A DNA stretch of 64,000 nucleotides from Lacisediminihabitans sp040549525 (GTDB lineage: Bacteria; Actinomycetota; Actinomycetes; Actinomycetales; Microbacteriaceae), in assembly GCF_040549525.1 (NCBI RefSeq), contig NZ_JBEPTM010000010.1, positions 1-64,000 on the forward strand. The letters run 5' to 3'. The position numbers and the translations under genes were made by a program. The notes beneath the pieces were generated by a model. That model was not told the DNA's origin and searched no databases. It saw nothing but the letters and a program-made list of their open reading frames with translations. Below are positions 51,894 through 60,495 of the stretch, piece after piece (the stretch's first letter is position 1; the number at the start of each line of letters is the position of its first letter).

Positions 51894-51984
51894 GGCGAGG
51901 TACTCCAGTCGTCTGTTGGTGTCAGGGTAGTCGATGACCGCGCCGTGGGGCTGGGCGGCGACGACATCGCCCGGGGAAACGCTG

Positions 51985-52066
51985 TGCGGAAGAAGGGACT
52001 TGAACCCTCACGCCTTGCGGCACAGGTACCTAAAACCTGCGTGTATACCAATTTCACCACTCCCGC
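51985..52066 (-). tRNA. tRNA-Leu (anticodon UAG)
   Basis: 82 bases on the minus strand. Acceptor GCGGGAG with CTTCCGC (one wobble), anticodon arm CAGGT-TTTAGGT-ACCTG giving UAG, a variable arm GTGCCGCAAGGCGT-like hairpin as in class II tRNAs, and T-arm GAGGGTTCAAGTCCCTT. Discriminator A; CCA is not encoded. Confidence 0.95.
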
Positions 52067-52188
52067 GAGTGCGCCCCAAGTGTACCGGGCCGGGTCTGCG
52101 AGGGCCGATTACAGCCTGCGCCGAAAGTCGGTCGAAGAAATCAGTCCGCAGATGTATCTGTGGGGGCTTGCCGCGCTCCTGAGGGGTG

Positions 52189-52815
52189 ATGAGAATTCAA
52201 TCCATGACTGACAACGACTCCGTCCGCGGCCGACCCGAGGGCCACCGGACGGAGTCGCATGTCATCTGGGATGATTCCGCGGCGGCTTTCAGCCGTTGGC
52301 TCTCCGGCGATCCCGGAGCGATGGATGAGTTGGTCCACACCATGACACCCGTTCTCTGGCAGGTCGTCCGCGCCTATGGTCTTGCCCAGGACCAGGCGCA
52401 GGATGTCGTTCAGACCACATGGCTGACACTCGTTCAACGCTCCGGGTCGATCGCCGACCCCCATGCCATCGCCGCCTGGCTCCTCACGACCGCGCGCCGT
52501 GAGGCCTGGCGGGTATCCAAACGCAGTGCCGCGAGCATCCCCGTCTCAGACGAGGTGCTCGAAGCGGTGACCGAAGACGAGGCGTCCGCCGAAGACGTGG
52601 CCATCGCGCGGGACGGCGAGAACCGCTTGTGGGGCTGTGTGCGAGAGCTGTCCGAGCGATGCCAACGACTGCTGCGCATCGTGGCCTTCGAGCAGCGGCC
52701 CGATTACTCCAGAATCGCGAAGGACCTGGGCATGCCGATGGGGAGCATCGGCCCGACCCGTGCACGCTGTCTGTCGAAGCTCCGGGATGCCCTCGAGCTG
52801 ATGGAAGGTGCATGA
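52189..52815 (+). CDS. Sigma-70 family (ECF-like) RNA polymerase sigma factor
   Basis: 208 residues. Region 2: DELVHTMTPVLWQVVRAYGLAQDQAQDVVQTTWLTLVQR in parts (LWQVVRAYGLAQDQAQDVVQ, TTWLTLVQRSGSI); region 4: ELSERCQRLLRIVAFEQRPDYSRIAKDLGMPMGSIGPTRARCLSKLR in parts (YSRIAKDLGMPMGSIGPTRA), a helix-turn-helix. The ATG follows GAGGGGTG; an ATG at 52204 is possible. No membrane anti-sigma gene follows; instead a soluble small protein gene overlaps its stop. It heads a four-gene unit with a subtilase and a TPR-CHAT protease, and probably switches on a stress or defence regulon. Confidence 0.85.
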   Translation: MRIQSMTDNDSVRGRPEGHRTESHVIWDDSAAAFSRWLSGDPGAMDELVHTMTPVLWQVVRAYGLAQDQAQDVVQTTWLTLVQRSGSIADPHAIAAWLLTTARREAWRVSKRSAASIPVSDEVLEAVTEDEASAEDVAIARDGENRLWGCVRELSERCQRLLRIVAFEQRPDYSRIAKDLGMPMGSIGPTRARCLSKLRDALELMEGA

Positions 52816-53306
52816 TGTCGATCCGCGATCACTCTCCGCTCTCTGACGAGGACCTGTTTTCCCGCCTTCGAAGGCTGTGGCGGCAGCGCGATCCGATGCC
52901 GGCCGGGCTGGTGGACGATGTGCTCGTCGCGCTTGCGACGCGCGACCTTGGTGTGGAGTACGCCATGCTCACCATGCTCGAGTCGAGCGGGGCGGCGGTC
53001 GGGGTGCGCGGGGTCTCCGATGTGCAGCTTCTCGAATTCGCCCGTGGCACCCGGTCGATCATGCTTCGGGTGAGCGATCTCGGTGACGGCCGACGCCGCG
53101 TCGACGGGTGGATCGCGCCCGCCGCGGCCTTGTCGGTGAGGCTCGAGCAGGACGATGATGACTTCACCACCGCTGCGAGTGCCGAGGGGCGTTTCGATTT
53201 CCCCGACATTCCCGCGGGACGAACGCGGATGTGGCTCCAGCCCGAGCGCGGGCCGGGGGCCGCGGCTGCGCGGCAGGGTTTCACCACCGACTACTTCACG
53301 GTGTGA
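52812..53306 (+). CDS. Small soluble partner of the sigma factor (function unknown)
   Basis: 164 residues (two adjacent ATGs), overlapping the sigma stop. The N-terminal helical part reads LSDEDLFSRLRRLWRQRDPMPAGLVDDVLVALA in parts (DEDLFSRLRRLWRQRDP, GLVDDVLVALATRD). Then a beta-rich C-terminal half: RRVDGWIAPAAALSVRLEQDDDDF in parts and RFDFPDIPAGRTRMWL, resembling a carboxypeptidase regulatory-like domain. There is no membrane helix or zinc motif, so it is not a classic anti-sigma factor. By position it is the likely sigma partner or a protease substrate, in the way Csx30 relates to RpoE in type III-E CRISPR loci. That parallel is inference. Confidence 0.65.
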   Translation: MMSIRDHSPLSDEDLFSRLRRLWRQRDPMPAGLVDDVLVALATRDLGVEYAMLTMLESSGAAVGVRGVSDVQLLEFARGTRSIMLRVSDLGDGRRRVDGWIAPAAALSVRLEQDDDDFTTAASAEGRFDFPDIPAGRTRMWLQPERGPGAAAARQGFTTDYFTV

Positions 53307-53362
53307 CGGGCACTGCATAGCGAGCACGGGTAACGGAATCGACCAAGGGCAAGGAGATCGGG

Positions 53363-55027
53363 TTGAGCGAGCAGGGCGGCAGCGAATTGGGCAGCGGCGC
53401 ATCCCACGGCAGGGCGCGACCCCGTCGCCGTTGGGACGATCGGTATCCGGCCCAGGCGGGCAGGATCCTCGATCCGGCGGCGGTGACTGTCGACGGTATC
53501 CGCGCCTATCCGAGCTCGTACATTCCCGATCGCATCCTCGTCTCCACTCTCGCCGACGTCGCAGCGAATGCCGAGCGTCTCGGCCGCGTCGCGGGCGAAC
53601 TGGGTTGGGACCTGACGCGCGACGAGAGTTTCGCCACCTCCCTGCTGCCGGAGCCGGATGCCTCGCGCCAGGAACGCGTGCGCCGATATCCCTGGGCCAC
53701 CGGGGTGCTCGGCGTCTCGCGATTCCTGATCACGGCGCGGGTGGGTGAAGCCGTGCCGGCTCCGGATGCCTGGACGCTTCTGCAACGAGCACGCGCGCTG
53801 CTCGGCCGCGATGCCGTTCAGGGGGTCGGCCTCGATCACCTGCTCACCGTCGACTCGATCGGCGTGAATCCGTTCCACTCGACCAATCCGTTCCACTCGA
53901 CTAACCCGTTCCACTCGACGAACCCGTTCCACTCGACGAACCCGGCCGGGTCGAGCGTCGACGTGGGGGCGATCGCCAGTTACGGCTCGCAGGGCAGCGG
54001 CGGGCTTCAGCCGGTGGCCTACGCGGGCGCGGCTCCGCATCGTCGCGATCGCACGACCGATGATGGTCGACGACCAGTGGTTGCGACCCTCGACACCGGC
54101 TGTGGGCCGCACTCGTGGCTCGATCCGATCGTCAACACCGCGGTTCGACTCGACGGGGTTCCGATCGGTCAGGTCGGGGCGGCCACCGATCCGGAGCTCG
54201 ACGGCGACCTGGTCGGGCCGTTGGATGGAGCGCTCGACGAGGTCTCGGGTCACGGGACATTCATCGCCGGACTCATCCACCAGGCCTGCCCAGAGGCGGA
54301 CATCGTGACCTGGCGGGTGGTGGACGCCACCGGCGTGATCGTCGAGTCCGAGCTCGTCGCGGCGCTCACCGCCATCGCGACGCTGATCGGCCGGGCGGCG
54401 CAGGGCCGCACCGACGGCTGCGACATCGACGTGTTCTCCCTGTCGATGGGGTACTACCACGAAACGCCAGAGGATGGGCTGTTCGACCCCACGATGTACG
54501 AGTTGCTCGCGTCGATGGGGCGCTGCGGAACCGTGGTCGTGTGTTCAGCGGGAAATGACGCGACGGACCGTCCGATGTTCCCCGCCGCGTTCGCGCCGTG
54601 GCTGGGCGGGGGAGGGCCGGTGCATCTGGTCGAGGACGCCGTGCCTATCGTCGCCGCGCGGGCCCTCAACCCGAACGGTTCGACAGTGGCGCTGTTCAGT
54701 AATGACGGTCCATGGGTCTCGTGCAGCGCCCCGGGCGGCTCCGTCTTCTCGACCATGCCGGCCTTCAACGGAGGCGACCAGCCCCTCGCCCGCGTCTCGA
54801 GCGACTTCGGCAGTGGCATCCGAATGCGGGAGTCGATTGATCCGGATGACTTCCGCGGCGGTTTCGCGATCTGGAGCGGCACCTCCTTCGCCGCGCCGCT
54901 GATCGCAGGGGCCGTCGCATCCGCGCTCGACGCGGGGCCGCTGCCACAGGCGGGTTCAGGCTCCGTCGCCGAGCGGGTGAAGCTCGCCACAGCCGCCCTG
55001 CAGAAGGTCACTGCCGCCGCGCGCTGA
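53363..55027 (+). CDS. Subtilisin-like (S8) protease with NPFHST repeat linker
   Basis: 554 residues from a TTG with AAGGAG six bases upstream. There is no signal peptide, so it is probably cytoplasmic. An N-terminal domain (about 30-165) is followed by the linker of four NPFHST repeats (169-192) and a catalytic domain: Asp244 in VATLDTGCG, His297 in SGHGTFIAGL, Ser508 in WSGTSFAAPL, with the oxyanion Asn in CSAGNDATD. All catalytic residues are intact. An intracellular subtilase beside a CHAT protease and a sigma factor suggests a proteolytic cascade. It could process or activate its neighbours, or act as the effector. Confidence 0.85.
   Translation: MSEQGGSELGSGASHGRARPRRRWDDRYPAQAGRILDPAAVTVDGIRAYPSSYIPDRILVSTLADVAANAERLGRVAGELGWDLTRDESFATSLLPEPDASRQERVRRYPWATGVLGVSRFLITARVGEAVPAPDAWTLLQRARALLGRDAVQGVGLDHLLTVDSIGVNPFHSTNPFHSTNPFHSTNPFHSTNPAGSSVDVGAIASYGSQGSGGLQPVAYAGAAPHRRDRTTDDGRRPVVATLDTGCGPHSWLDPIVNTAVRLDGVPIGQVGAATDPELDGDLVGPLDGALDEVSGHGTFIAGLIHQACPEADIVTWRVVDATGVIVESELVAALTAIATLIGRAAQGRTDGCDIDVFSLSMGYYHETPEDGLFDPTMYELLASMGRCGTVVVCSAGNDATDRPMFPAAFAPWLGGGGPVHLVEDAVPIVAARALNPNGSTVALFSNDGPWVSCSAPGGSVFSTMPAFNGGDQPLARVSSDFGSGIRMRESIDPDDFRGGFAIWSGTSFAAPLIAGAVASALDAGPLPQAGSGSVAERVKLATAALQKVTAAAR
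53867..53938 (+). repeat. Four 18-bp tandem repeats coding for NPFHST
   Basis: Four in-frame 18-bp units (AAYCCGTTCCACTCGACN), nearly identical in DNA as well as protein, followed by a fifth NP. The near identity at synonymous positions suggests recent expansion or copy-number slippage in the linker of the subtilase. Confidence 0.9.
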
Positions 55028-55042
55028 GTACTGCCGCCGCGC

Positions 55043-55048
55043 CATAAT
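55043..55048 (+). promoter_or_regulatory. -10 box of the TPR-CHAT gene
   Basis: CATAAT six bases before the ATG at 55054; suggests that the CHAT gene also has a separate leaderless promoter. Confidence 0.45.
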
Positions 55049-55053
55049 GGGGC

Positions 55054-57528
55054 ATGCTGTCGGCGGCAGTCCTGTACCAGCGCGGTGTCGCGCACTCGAA
55101 CGCGGGGCGGCATGCCTCCGCGCGCACGGCCCTCGATGAGGCATTGCGGCGCTCGCGGGATGCCGAGCTCACCGCTCGGATCATCGGCACCGTCGCCTAC
55201 CTCGAGTCCGAGACCGGGGATCCAGACCGCGGGATTGCTCTCTGTCGGTCGGCGTTGGAGGCGTCCGGCCTCAGCGCCCACACCCGAGCGGTGCTCGGCA
55301 GCCAGATCGGCCTGATCGAACTCCGACGCGGCAACGGCGATGCGGCAGTCGAGTTTCTCACCGGGGCCATGTCGAAGCTGGACTCGGATCCGGCGCGTCT
55401 GGGCGTGGTGCTCCTCAATCGCGGCCTCGCCTTTCTCGACCGCCGGGAGGTGGGGGCTGCCGGTCGGGATTTCGACGCGGCGGCCGAGGCGTTCGAGCGA
55501 GCCGGCGATCCGGTGGAGCTGGCCAAGGCCCGCAACAACCAGGGCTATGCGGCGATGCTCGCCGGAGACCTGATCGCCGCCCTCCGCCTGATGGACGAGT
55601 CCCGGCCGGTGCTCGCGGCCCTCTCCCCGGTCGCTCTCGCGACCTGTGATGCGGACCGCGCGGAGGTGCTGCTGAGCGCGGGGATGACCTCGGAGGCGAT
55701 CGAGCTGTTGGCGGCTGTCGCCCGCACTTACGGACTGCGCGGACTGCGCCAGGCGCAGGCCGAGGCGGAATTCGCCCAGGCCAGGGCTCTGATCTTCGAG
55801 GATGCACGGCGAGCCGCCGCGCTCGCCCGCCGTGCCGCCCGGCGATTTCGGGCGCGCGGCAGTGAGAGCTGGGCACTGCGGGCCGAGGCCTTCGCTTTCG
55901 GTGCCACCGTGTCCTTCCGGGCGGTCGGTTCGGCGGGGTCGGCAGGCCGACTCCTCGAGCAGATCGAGCAGGTGGCGCTCGCCCTCGGCGCGCGGCACTT
56001 CGAGGGGGATGCGGTCACGCTGCGGCTTCACGGCTGCCGTCTCCGCCTGCAATCGGGGGATGCCGCGGGGGCACGTTCTGCACTCGAGGGGGCTCAACTC
56101 GGCCGCGGAACCATGATCGGCGCTCGGTTGCTCCACCGCCAGGTGGGTGCAGAGATCGCGGTGCTCGAGGGGCACCGTTCGCGCGCGCTGTCGCTGGCTC
56201 GCACCGGCCTCGATGAGCTCGCCGAGTGGCAGTCCAGCTTCGGGAGCCTCGACCTGCAGAGTGCGCTGGTCGCTCACGGCACGGGATTGATCACCGTCGG
56301 GATCCGGCAGGCGGTCGCGACCGGGCGGGCATCCGAGGTCTTCGAATGGTCGGAGCGCACACGAAACCTCACCGGACGGATCGTTCCTCTCCGGCCCCCC
56401 GCGAATGCCGCGAATGCCGCCGACCTCGCGGAGTTGCGCCAATTGCGGGCCTCCGATCCGTCGCCCCTGTCGGCAGATGGGCGAGCGGAGGCCGCACTCA
56501 GGTCGGCGATCCGCGCGCGACAGTGGGAGGGCCGCGGATCCGGCAGCCTCGAGGATCTGGTCACGCTCGATCGCGTGCAGGCGGAGCTCGGCCCGGAAGA
56601 TTCCGCGCTTCTCGCCGTGCTCTGGTCGGGCGATCGGCTGACCGCACTCGCGGTGACGGGTGACAGCTCGACTGTCGTGGATCTCGGACCGCTCGATCCG
56701 ATCCGCCTGGAGCTCGACGGGCTGCTCGCCGACCTCGACATGGCCGCCGCGACACTCTCGCCCGCGATGCAGCAGGTCGTAGACGCCGGTCTCGCCCACC
56801 GTCTCGACCGACTGGACAGCCTGATCGTCGGGCCCGTTCGCGAGCGCATCGGCACCGGTCGGCTGGTGGTGACGCCGCCCGGGGTTCTCGCGGGACTGCC
56901 CTGGTCGCTGCTGCCGACGCTGCGCGGTCGACCGCTGACCCTGCCGGTCTCCGCGACGCGGTGGCTGGCCCAGCGTGCACGCGGCCTGTCGCTGAGCTCG
57001 GTGGGATTCGCCGCTGGGCCGGGAGTCACGCGCGCCGAGGAGGAGGTGACGGATGCCGCGGCCGGCTGGGCGACCTCAACGGTGCTGGTCGGAGCGGCCG
57101 CGACGAGCGAGGCGGTCTCCGGCCTCGCGCAGCGGGTGGATCTGCTCCACCTGTCGGCACACGGTCGGCATTCGGCCGACAACCCGCTCTTCTCCGGCGT
57201 CCTCCTCGCGGACGGCCCGTGGTTCGGCTACGACGTGGACCAGCTGCCTGCCGTGCCGACAGTAGTGGTGCTCTCCGCGTGCGAGGTGGGACGCTCCGCG
57301 GTGCGCTGGGGGCAGGAGGCTCTCGGTATGTCGCAGGCCTGGTTGCACGCGGGGGTGCGCTGCGTGATCGCGGCTCCCGCCAGCGTTGATGACTCCCTCG
57401 CCTGCGAGCTGCTCACCGAGGCCCATGGTCTTCTCGCCTCTGGCGTGGCGCCGGCCGATGCGCTGGTGGCCGCCGGGGCATCCTCCGCGCGTCGGCCGGC
57501 TTTCCAGTGTTACGGGGCCGGGTGGTGA
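55054..57528 (+). CDS. TPR-CHAT domain protease
   Basis: 824 residues, no signal peptide. The N-terminal ~450 residues are TPR-like helix pairs (NAGRHASARTALDEALRRS; ARNNQGYAAMLAGDLIAAL). The C-terminal CHAT domain (about 570-824) is caspase-like: His703 in LLHLSAHGRHS and Cys743 in VVLSACEVGRS form the dyad, then WGQEALGMSQAWLHAGVRCVIAA. CHAT proteases are usually activated through their TPR sensor part, as Csx29 is in type III-E CRISPR. Here the likely targets are the neighbouring sigma partner and the subtilase. Starts 26 bases after the subtilase stop. Confidence 0.9.
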   Translation: MLSAAVLYQRGVAHSNAGRHASARTALDEALRRSRDAELTARIIGTVAYLESETGDPDRGIALCRSALEASGLSAHTRAVLGSQIGLIELRRGNGDAAVEFLTGAMSKLDSDPARLGVVLLNRGLAFLDRREVGAAGRDFDAAAEAFERAGDPVELAKARNNQGYAAMLAGDLIAALRLMDESRPVLAALSPVALATCDADRAEVLLSAGMTSEAIELLAAVARTYGLRGLRQAQAEAEFAQARALIFEDARRAAALARRAARRFRARGSESWALRAEAFAFGATVSFRAVGSAGSAGRLLEQIEQVALALGARHFEGDAVTLRLHGCRLRLQSGDAAGARSALEGAQLGRGTMIGARLLHRQVGAEIAVLEGHRSRALSLARTGLDELAEWQSSFGSLDLQSALVAHGTGLITVGIRQAVATGRASEVFEWSERTRNLTGRIVPLRPPANAANAADLAELRQLRASDPSPLSADGRAEAALRSAIRARQWEGRGSGSLEDLVTLDRVQAELGPEDSALLAVLWSGDRLTALAVTGDSSTVVDLGPLDPIRLELDGLLADLDMAAATLSPAMQQVVDAGLAHRLDRLDSLIVGPVRERIGTGRLVVTPPGVLAGLPWSLLPTLRGRPLTLPVSATRWLAQRARGLSLSSVGFAAGPGVTRAEEEVTDAAAGWATSTVLVGAAATSEAVSGLAQRVDLLHLSAHGRHSADNPLFSGVLLADGPWFGYDVDQLPAVPTVVVLSACEVGRSAVRWGQEALGMSQAWLHAGVRCVIAAPASVDDSLACELLTEAHGLLASGVAPADALVAAGASSARRPAFQCYGAGW

Positions 57529-57568
57529 GGCCACACGCTGGCGAGCGATCACTCCGGAGCCGCGGGTT

Positions 57569-58756
57569 TCAGAGCCGGTCGTGCTCCGCGGCCTCGCCCG
57601 GGATGAGCGGGATGGCCGCTGCCGGCAAGAGCGCAACGGCCGCGAAGGCGAGCGGGTAGCCGACCAGCCCGATCAGCGCCCCGACCGCGGGGCCAACGAT
57701 GGAGGCCGCCAGGAACTGCCCGGTGTTCTGGGCACCGAGGGCGCGTCCGGCCCAGGACGGCCCGGCCATCTCGGCGACGGAGGTGAAGGAGAGACCGTTG
57801 TCGGCCACGGTCACGGTCATCGCGATCACCAAGACGATTGCTGCTGCGCTCCATCTCGGCGCGCCGAAAGCCGCGAGCACCAGCATCACGGCGGCTGCCG
57901 AGATCGCGACCCAGCGCAGCGGGCGCACCCGACTGCCGACCCGGTCGCTCAGGATGCCGACGCCGATGCGGCCGATCGCCCCGACGAACTGGGCCGTCCC
58001 CACGAGCAGTCCCGCGGCGAGAGCCGGCACCTGCAACTGGGTGACCAGCCACACCAAGCCGAAGACCGAGAGGGTGAACTGCGGGAAGACGAGCAGAAGC
58101 GACACCGCGTGGATGCGCCAGAGGAACCCGCTCGAGCGATAGGGGTTAGTGGTGGGAACGCCGGGCTCCTTCACCGGCCGCGGGGGATCGCGGATACCGA
58201 TCGCGCTGGCGACGGCGAAGACGCCGGTGAGCGCGAGAGGCACGATGAGGGCTGCCCCGATGCCGCCGGCGGACGCCAGAGACGGCACCGTCACGGCGGC
58301 GATGGTCACGCCGAGGGGCTGGCAGGTCTGGCGGATGCCCATGGCGAGTCCTCGGCGATCCTTGGGAAACCAGCCCACCACGACGCGCCCGCTCGCGGCG
58401 TTGGTGCTGGCCGCGGCCATCCCTCCCAGCAGGAAGAAGATGCCGAGGGCGACATAGCCGGTGGAGAGCAGCGCACCGACAGTGGCGAGAGCCACAAGAG
58501 CGAGACCGCCCGCGATCACCCAGCGTTCGCCGATGCGGTCGGCCAGTGCTCCCCAGGCGATGAGTGTCAACACCATTCCAATGGTGGGCGTCGCGGCGAG
58601 CAGACCGGCCTGCGCGAGGCTCAGCCCGCGTTCGGTGTGGAGCAGTGGGATGAGGAAGGCCGGCACGCTCACGAACACGGTGCCCGAGGTCTGGGCGGCG
58701 ACTCCGAGCGTGAGAACCGTCCACGCTCGACGGGCGTCGGGGAAGGGAGTGCTCAT
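57569..58756 (-). CDS. MFS transporter
   Basis: 395 residues, 12 helices in two halves. The loop 2-3 motif is GALADRIGERWVIAGGL, the standard MFS G-x3-D-R-x-G-R-like signature; the second half repeats it as GILSDRVGSRVRPLRW. FPKDRRGLAMGIRQTCQPLG resembles the nitrate/sugar-phosphate/aromatic acid exporters. The substrate is not predictable. Convergent with the CHAT gene, divergent from neuA. Confidence 0.8.
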   Translation of the reverse strand: MSTPFPDARRAWTVLTLGVAAQTSGTVFVSVPAFLIPLLHTERGLSLAQAGLLAATPTIGMVLTLIAWGALADRIGERWVIAGGLALVALATVGALLSTGYVALGIFFLLGGMAAASTNAASGRVVVGWFPKDRRGLAMGIRQTCQPLGVTIAAVTVPSLASAGGIGAALIVPLALTGVFAVASAIGIRDPPRPVKEPGVPTTNPYRSSGFLWRIHAVSLLLVFPQFTLSVFGLVWLVTQLQVPALAAGLLVGTAQFVGAIGRIGVGILSDRVGSRVRPLRWVAISAAAVMLVLAAFGAPRWSAAAIVLVIAMTVTVADNGLSFTSVAEMAGPSWAGRALGAQNTGQFLAASIVGPAVGALIGLVGYPLAFAAVALLPAAAIPLIPGEAAEHDRL

Positions 58757-58898
58757 CGACAGTGCCTTCCTCGTTCATTTCGAGTGTAGGGACAATCCGC
58801 AACCGCACCGTCGCTCGCCGTTCATCCGGTGGCCAACTGGAGTCCGCTTCGCCTTCCTAGTCTCGCAAGATCGTGAGATTCGAAGAGCGGAGAAACCG

Positions 58899-59615
58899 AT
58901 GAGCATCGTCGCAGTCATTCCCGCCCGGGGCGGCTCCAAGGGCATCCCCGGCAAGAATCTGCGCACGGTCGCGGGCGTCCCGCTCGTGGTGCGTGCGATC
59001 GAGGCTGCGCGCTCCTGCGGACTGATCGACCGGATAGTCGTCACGACGGACGATCTCGCGATCGCGGATGCCTCCCACGCTGCCGGCGCGGAGGTCGTCG
59101 ACCGTCCGGCCCACCTCTCCGGAGACCGGGCCACCTCGGAGTCGGCGGTGCTTCACGCGCTCGAGCGCATCGAACCGGCCGCCGAGATCGTCGTCTTCCT
59201 TCAGCCCACCTCGCCGTTCATCGATTCGGCGGCCCTCTGCGAAGCCATCGAGCGGGTGCGGAGCGGCCAGGAAGACGTGGTCTTCTCCGGCCTCGAGACC
59301 TTCGCCTTCCTCTGGCAGCTCGACGGCGATGGGCGGGCGACGGGCGTCAACCACGACCCCTCGGCGCGGCCCCGGCGCCAGGATCGTGAGCCGCACTTTC
59401 ACGAGACCGGCGGCTTCTACGTGATGCGAGCGGCGGGATTCAGCCGCGCCCGCTTCCGATTCTTCGGCCGGATCGGTGTCGCCATCGTGGATCAGCGCAC
59501 CGGCATCGAAATCGACACCGTCGATGAGCTGATGCTCGCCAACGCGATCGCCCCCCTCGTCGACACCACCCCCGCGCCGCATCCGTCCCACTCCCCACAA
59601 TTGGAGCACTCATGA
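58899..59615 (+). CDS. neuA: Acylneuraminate cytidylyltransferase-like (CMP-sialic acid synthetase)
   Basis: 238 residues from the ATG after CGGAG. IPARGGSKGIPGKNLRTVAG is the NTP-binding signature, VVFLQPTSPFI and EPHFHETGGFYVM are typical of the NeuA family. It activates a nonulosonic acid with CTP. The start codon of neuB overlaps its stop as ATGA. The frame up to 58461 is not coding. Confidence 0.85.
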   Translation: MSIVAVIPARGGSKGIPGKNLRTVAGVPLVVRAIEAARSCGLIDRIVVTTDDLAIADASHAAGAEVVDRPAHLSGDRATSESAVLHALERIEPAAEIVVFLQPTSPFIDSAALCEAIERVRSGQEDVVFSGLETFAFLWQLDGDGRATGVNHDPSARPRRQDREPHFHETGGFYVMRAAGFSRARFRFFGRIGVAIVDQRTGIEIDTVDELMLANAIAPLVDTTPAPHPSHSPQLEHS

Positions 59616-60484
59616 CAGTCCACATCGGCACCTCGGAGGTCGGCACCGGCTCACCGGTCTACGTGATCGCGGAGATCGGCCTCAACCACAACGGCAGCGT
59701 GGAGACGGCCATCCAGCTCATCGATGTGGCGGCGGATGCCGGCGCCCAGGCCGTGAAGTTCCAGAAGCGCACGCCGGACATCTCCACGCCAGAGCACATG
59801 AAGAACACCCCGCGGGACACCCCCTGGGGCATGATGACCTACCTGGAATACCGCTACCGCGTGGAATTCAGCCGCGAGCAGTACATCGAGATCGGCGACT
59901 ATGCGACTCTCCGCGGACTCGACTGGTTCGCCTCGCCGTGGGATGAGCCCTCTGTCGACTTCCTCGAGGACCTCAACGTTGTCGCGCACAAGGTAGCCTC
60001 CGCGTCGGTCACCGACATCGGGATGCTCCAGGCGCTCGCCGCGACCGGCAAGCCGATCATCCTCTCCACCGGCATGTCGACGCTCGACCAGATCGACCGT
60101 GCGGTCGAGGTGCTCGGCACCGGCAAGCTGGTGATCCTGCACGCGACCTCCACCTACCCGCTTCCCGCGGAAGAGGCGAACCTGCGCACGATCACCACAC
60201 TGCAGCAGCGGTACGCCGGGGTGCCGATCGACTACTCCGGTCACGAGCGAGGCTTGCAGATCTCCATCGCCGCGGTGACCCTCGGCGCTGTGGCTGTCGA
60301 GCGACACATCACCCTCGACCGCACGATGTGGGGTTCCGACCACGCCGCGTCGCTCGAGCCGCAGGGTTTCGAGCACCTCGTGCGCGACATCCGGGTGATC
60401 GGTGAGGCCATGGGTGATGGCGTGAAGCGCGTCTTCCCGGGGGAGCTCGCCCCCCTGGCGAAGCTCCGCCGCGTCTCTGCCTGA
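59612..60484 (+). CDS. neuB: N-acetylneuraminate synthase-like protein without SAF domain
   Basis: 290 residues. TIM-barrel part only: VIAEIGLNHNGSVETAIQL, QAVKFQKRTPDI, HATSTYPLPAEEANL, VPIDYSGHERGL, ERHITLDRTMWGSDHAASL; the metal and substrate residues of NeuB are in place. Usual NeuB proteins are about 350 residues with a C-terminal antifreeze-like SAF domain; here the protein stops at LAPLAKLRRVSA where SAF would begin. Condensation with PEP is still plausible. It would make a sialic-, legionaminic- or KDN-like sugar. Confidence 0.85.
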   Translation: MTVHIGTSEVGTGSPVYVIAEIGLNHNGSVETAIQLIDVAADAGAQAVKFQKRTPDISTPEHMKNTPRDTPWGMMTYLEYRYRVEFSREQYIEIGDYATLRGLDWFASPWDEPSVDFLEDLNVVAHKVASASVTDIGMLQALAATGKPIILSTGMSTLDQIDRAVEVLGTGKLVILHATSTYPLPAEEANLRTITTLQQRYAGVPIDYSGHERGLQISIAAVTLGAVAVERHITLDRTMWGSDHAASLEPQGFEHLVRDIRVIGEAMGDGVKRVFPGELAPLAKLRRVSA

Positions 60485-60495
60485 CCCCTCCGGGC

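Noticed and set aside
51985..52066. tRNA-Leu as an attachment site of an integrated element carrying the sigma-CHAT unit
   Set aside because: No integrase gene and no direct repeat of the tRNA 3' end were seen downstream in the window.
53867..53944. Short direct repeats considered as a CRISPR array
   Set aside because: The 18-bp units are contiguous with no spacers and encode an in-frame hexapeptide. No cas genes are present in the window.
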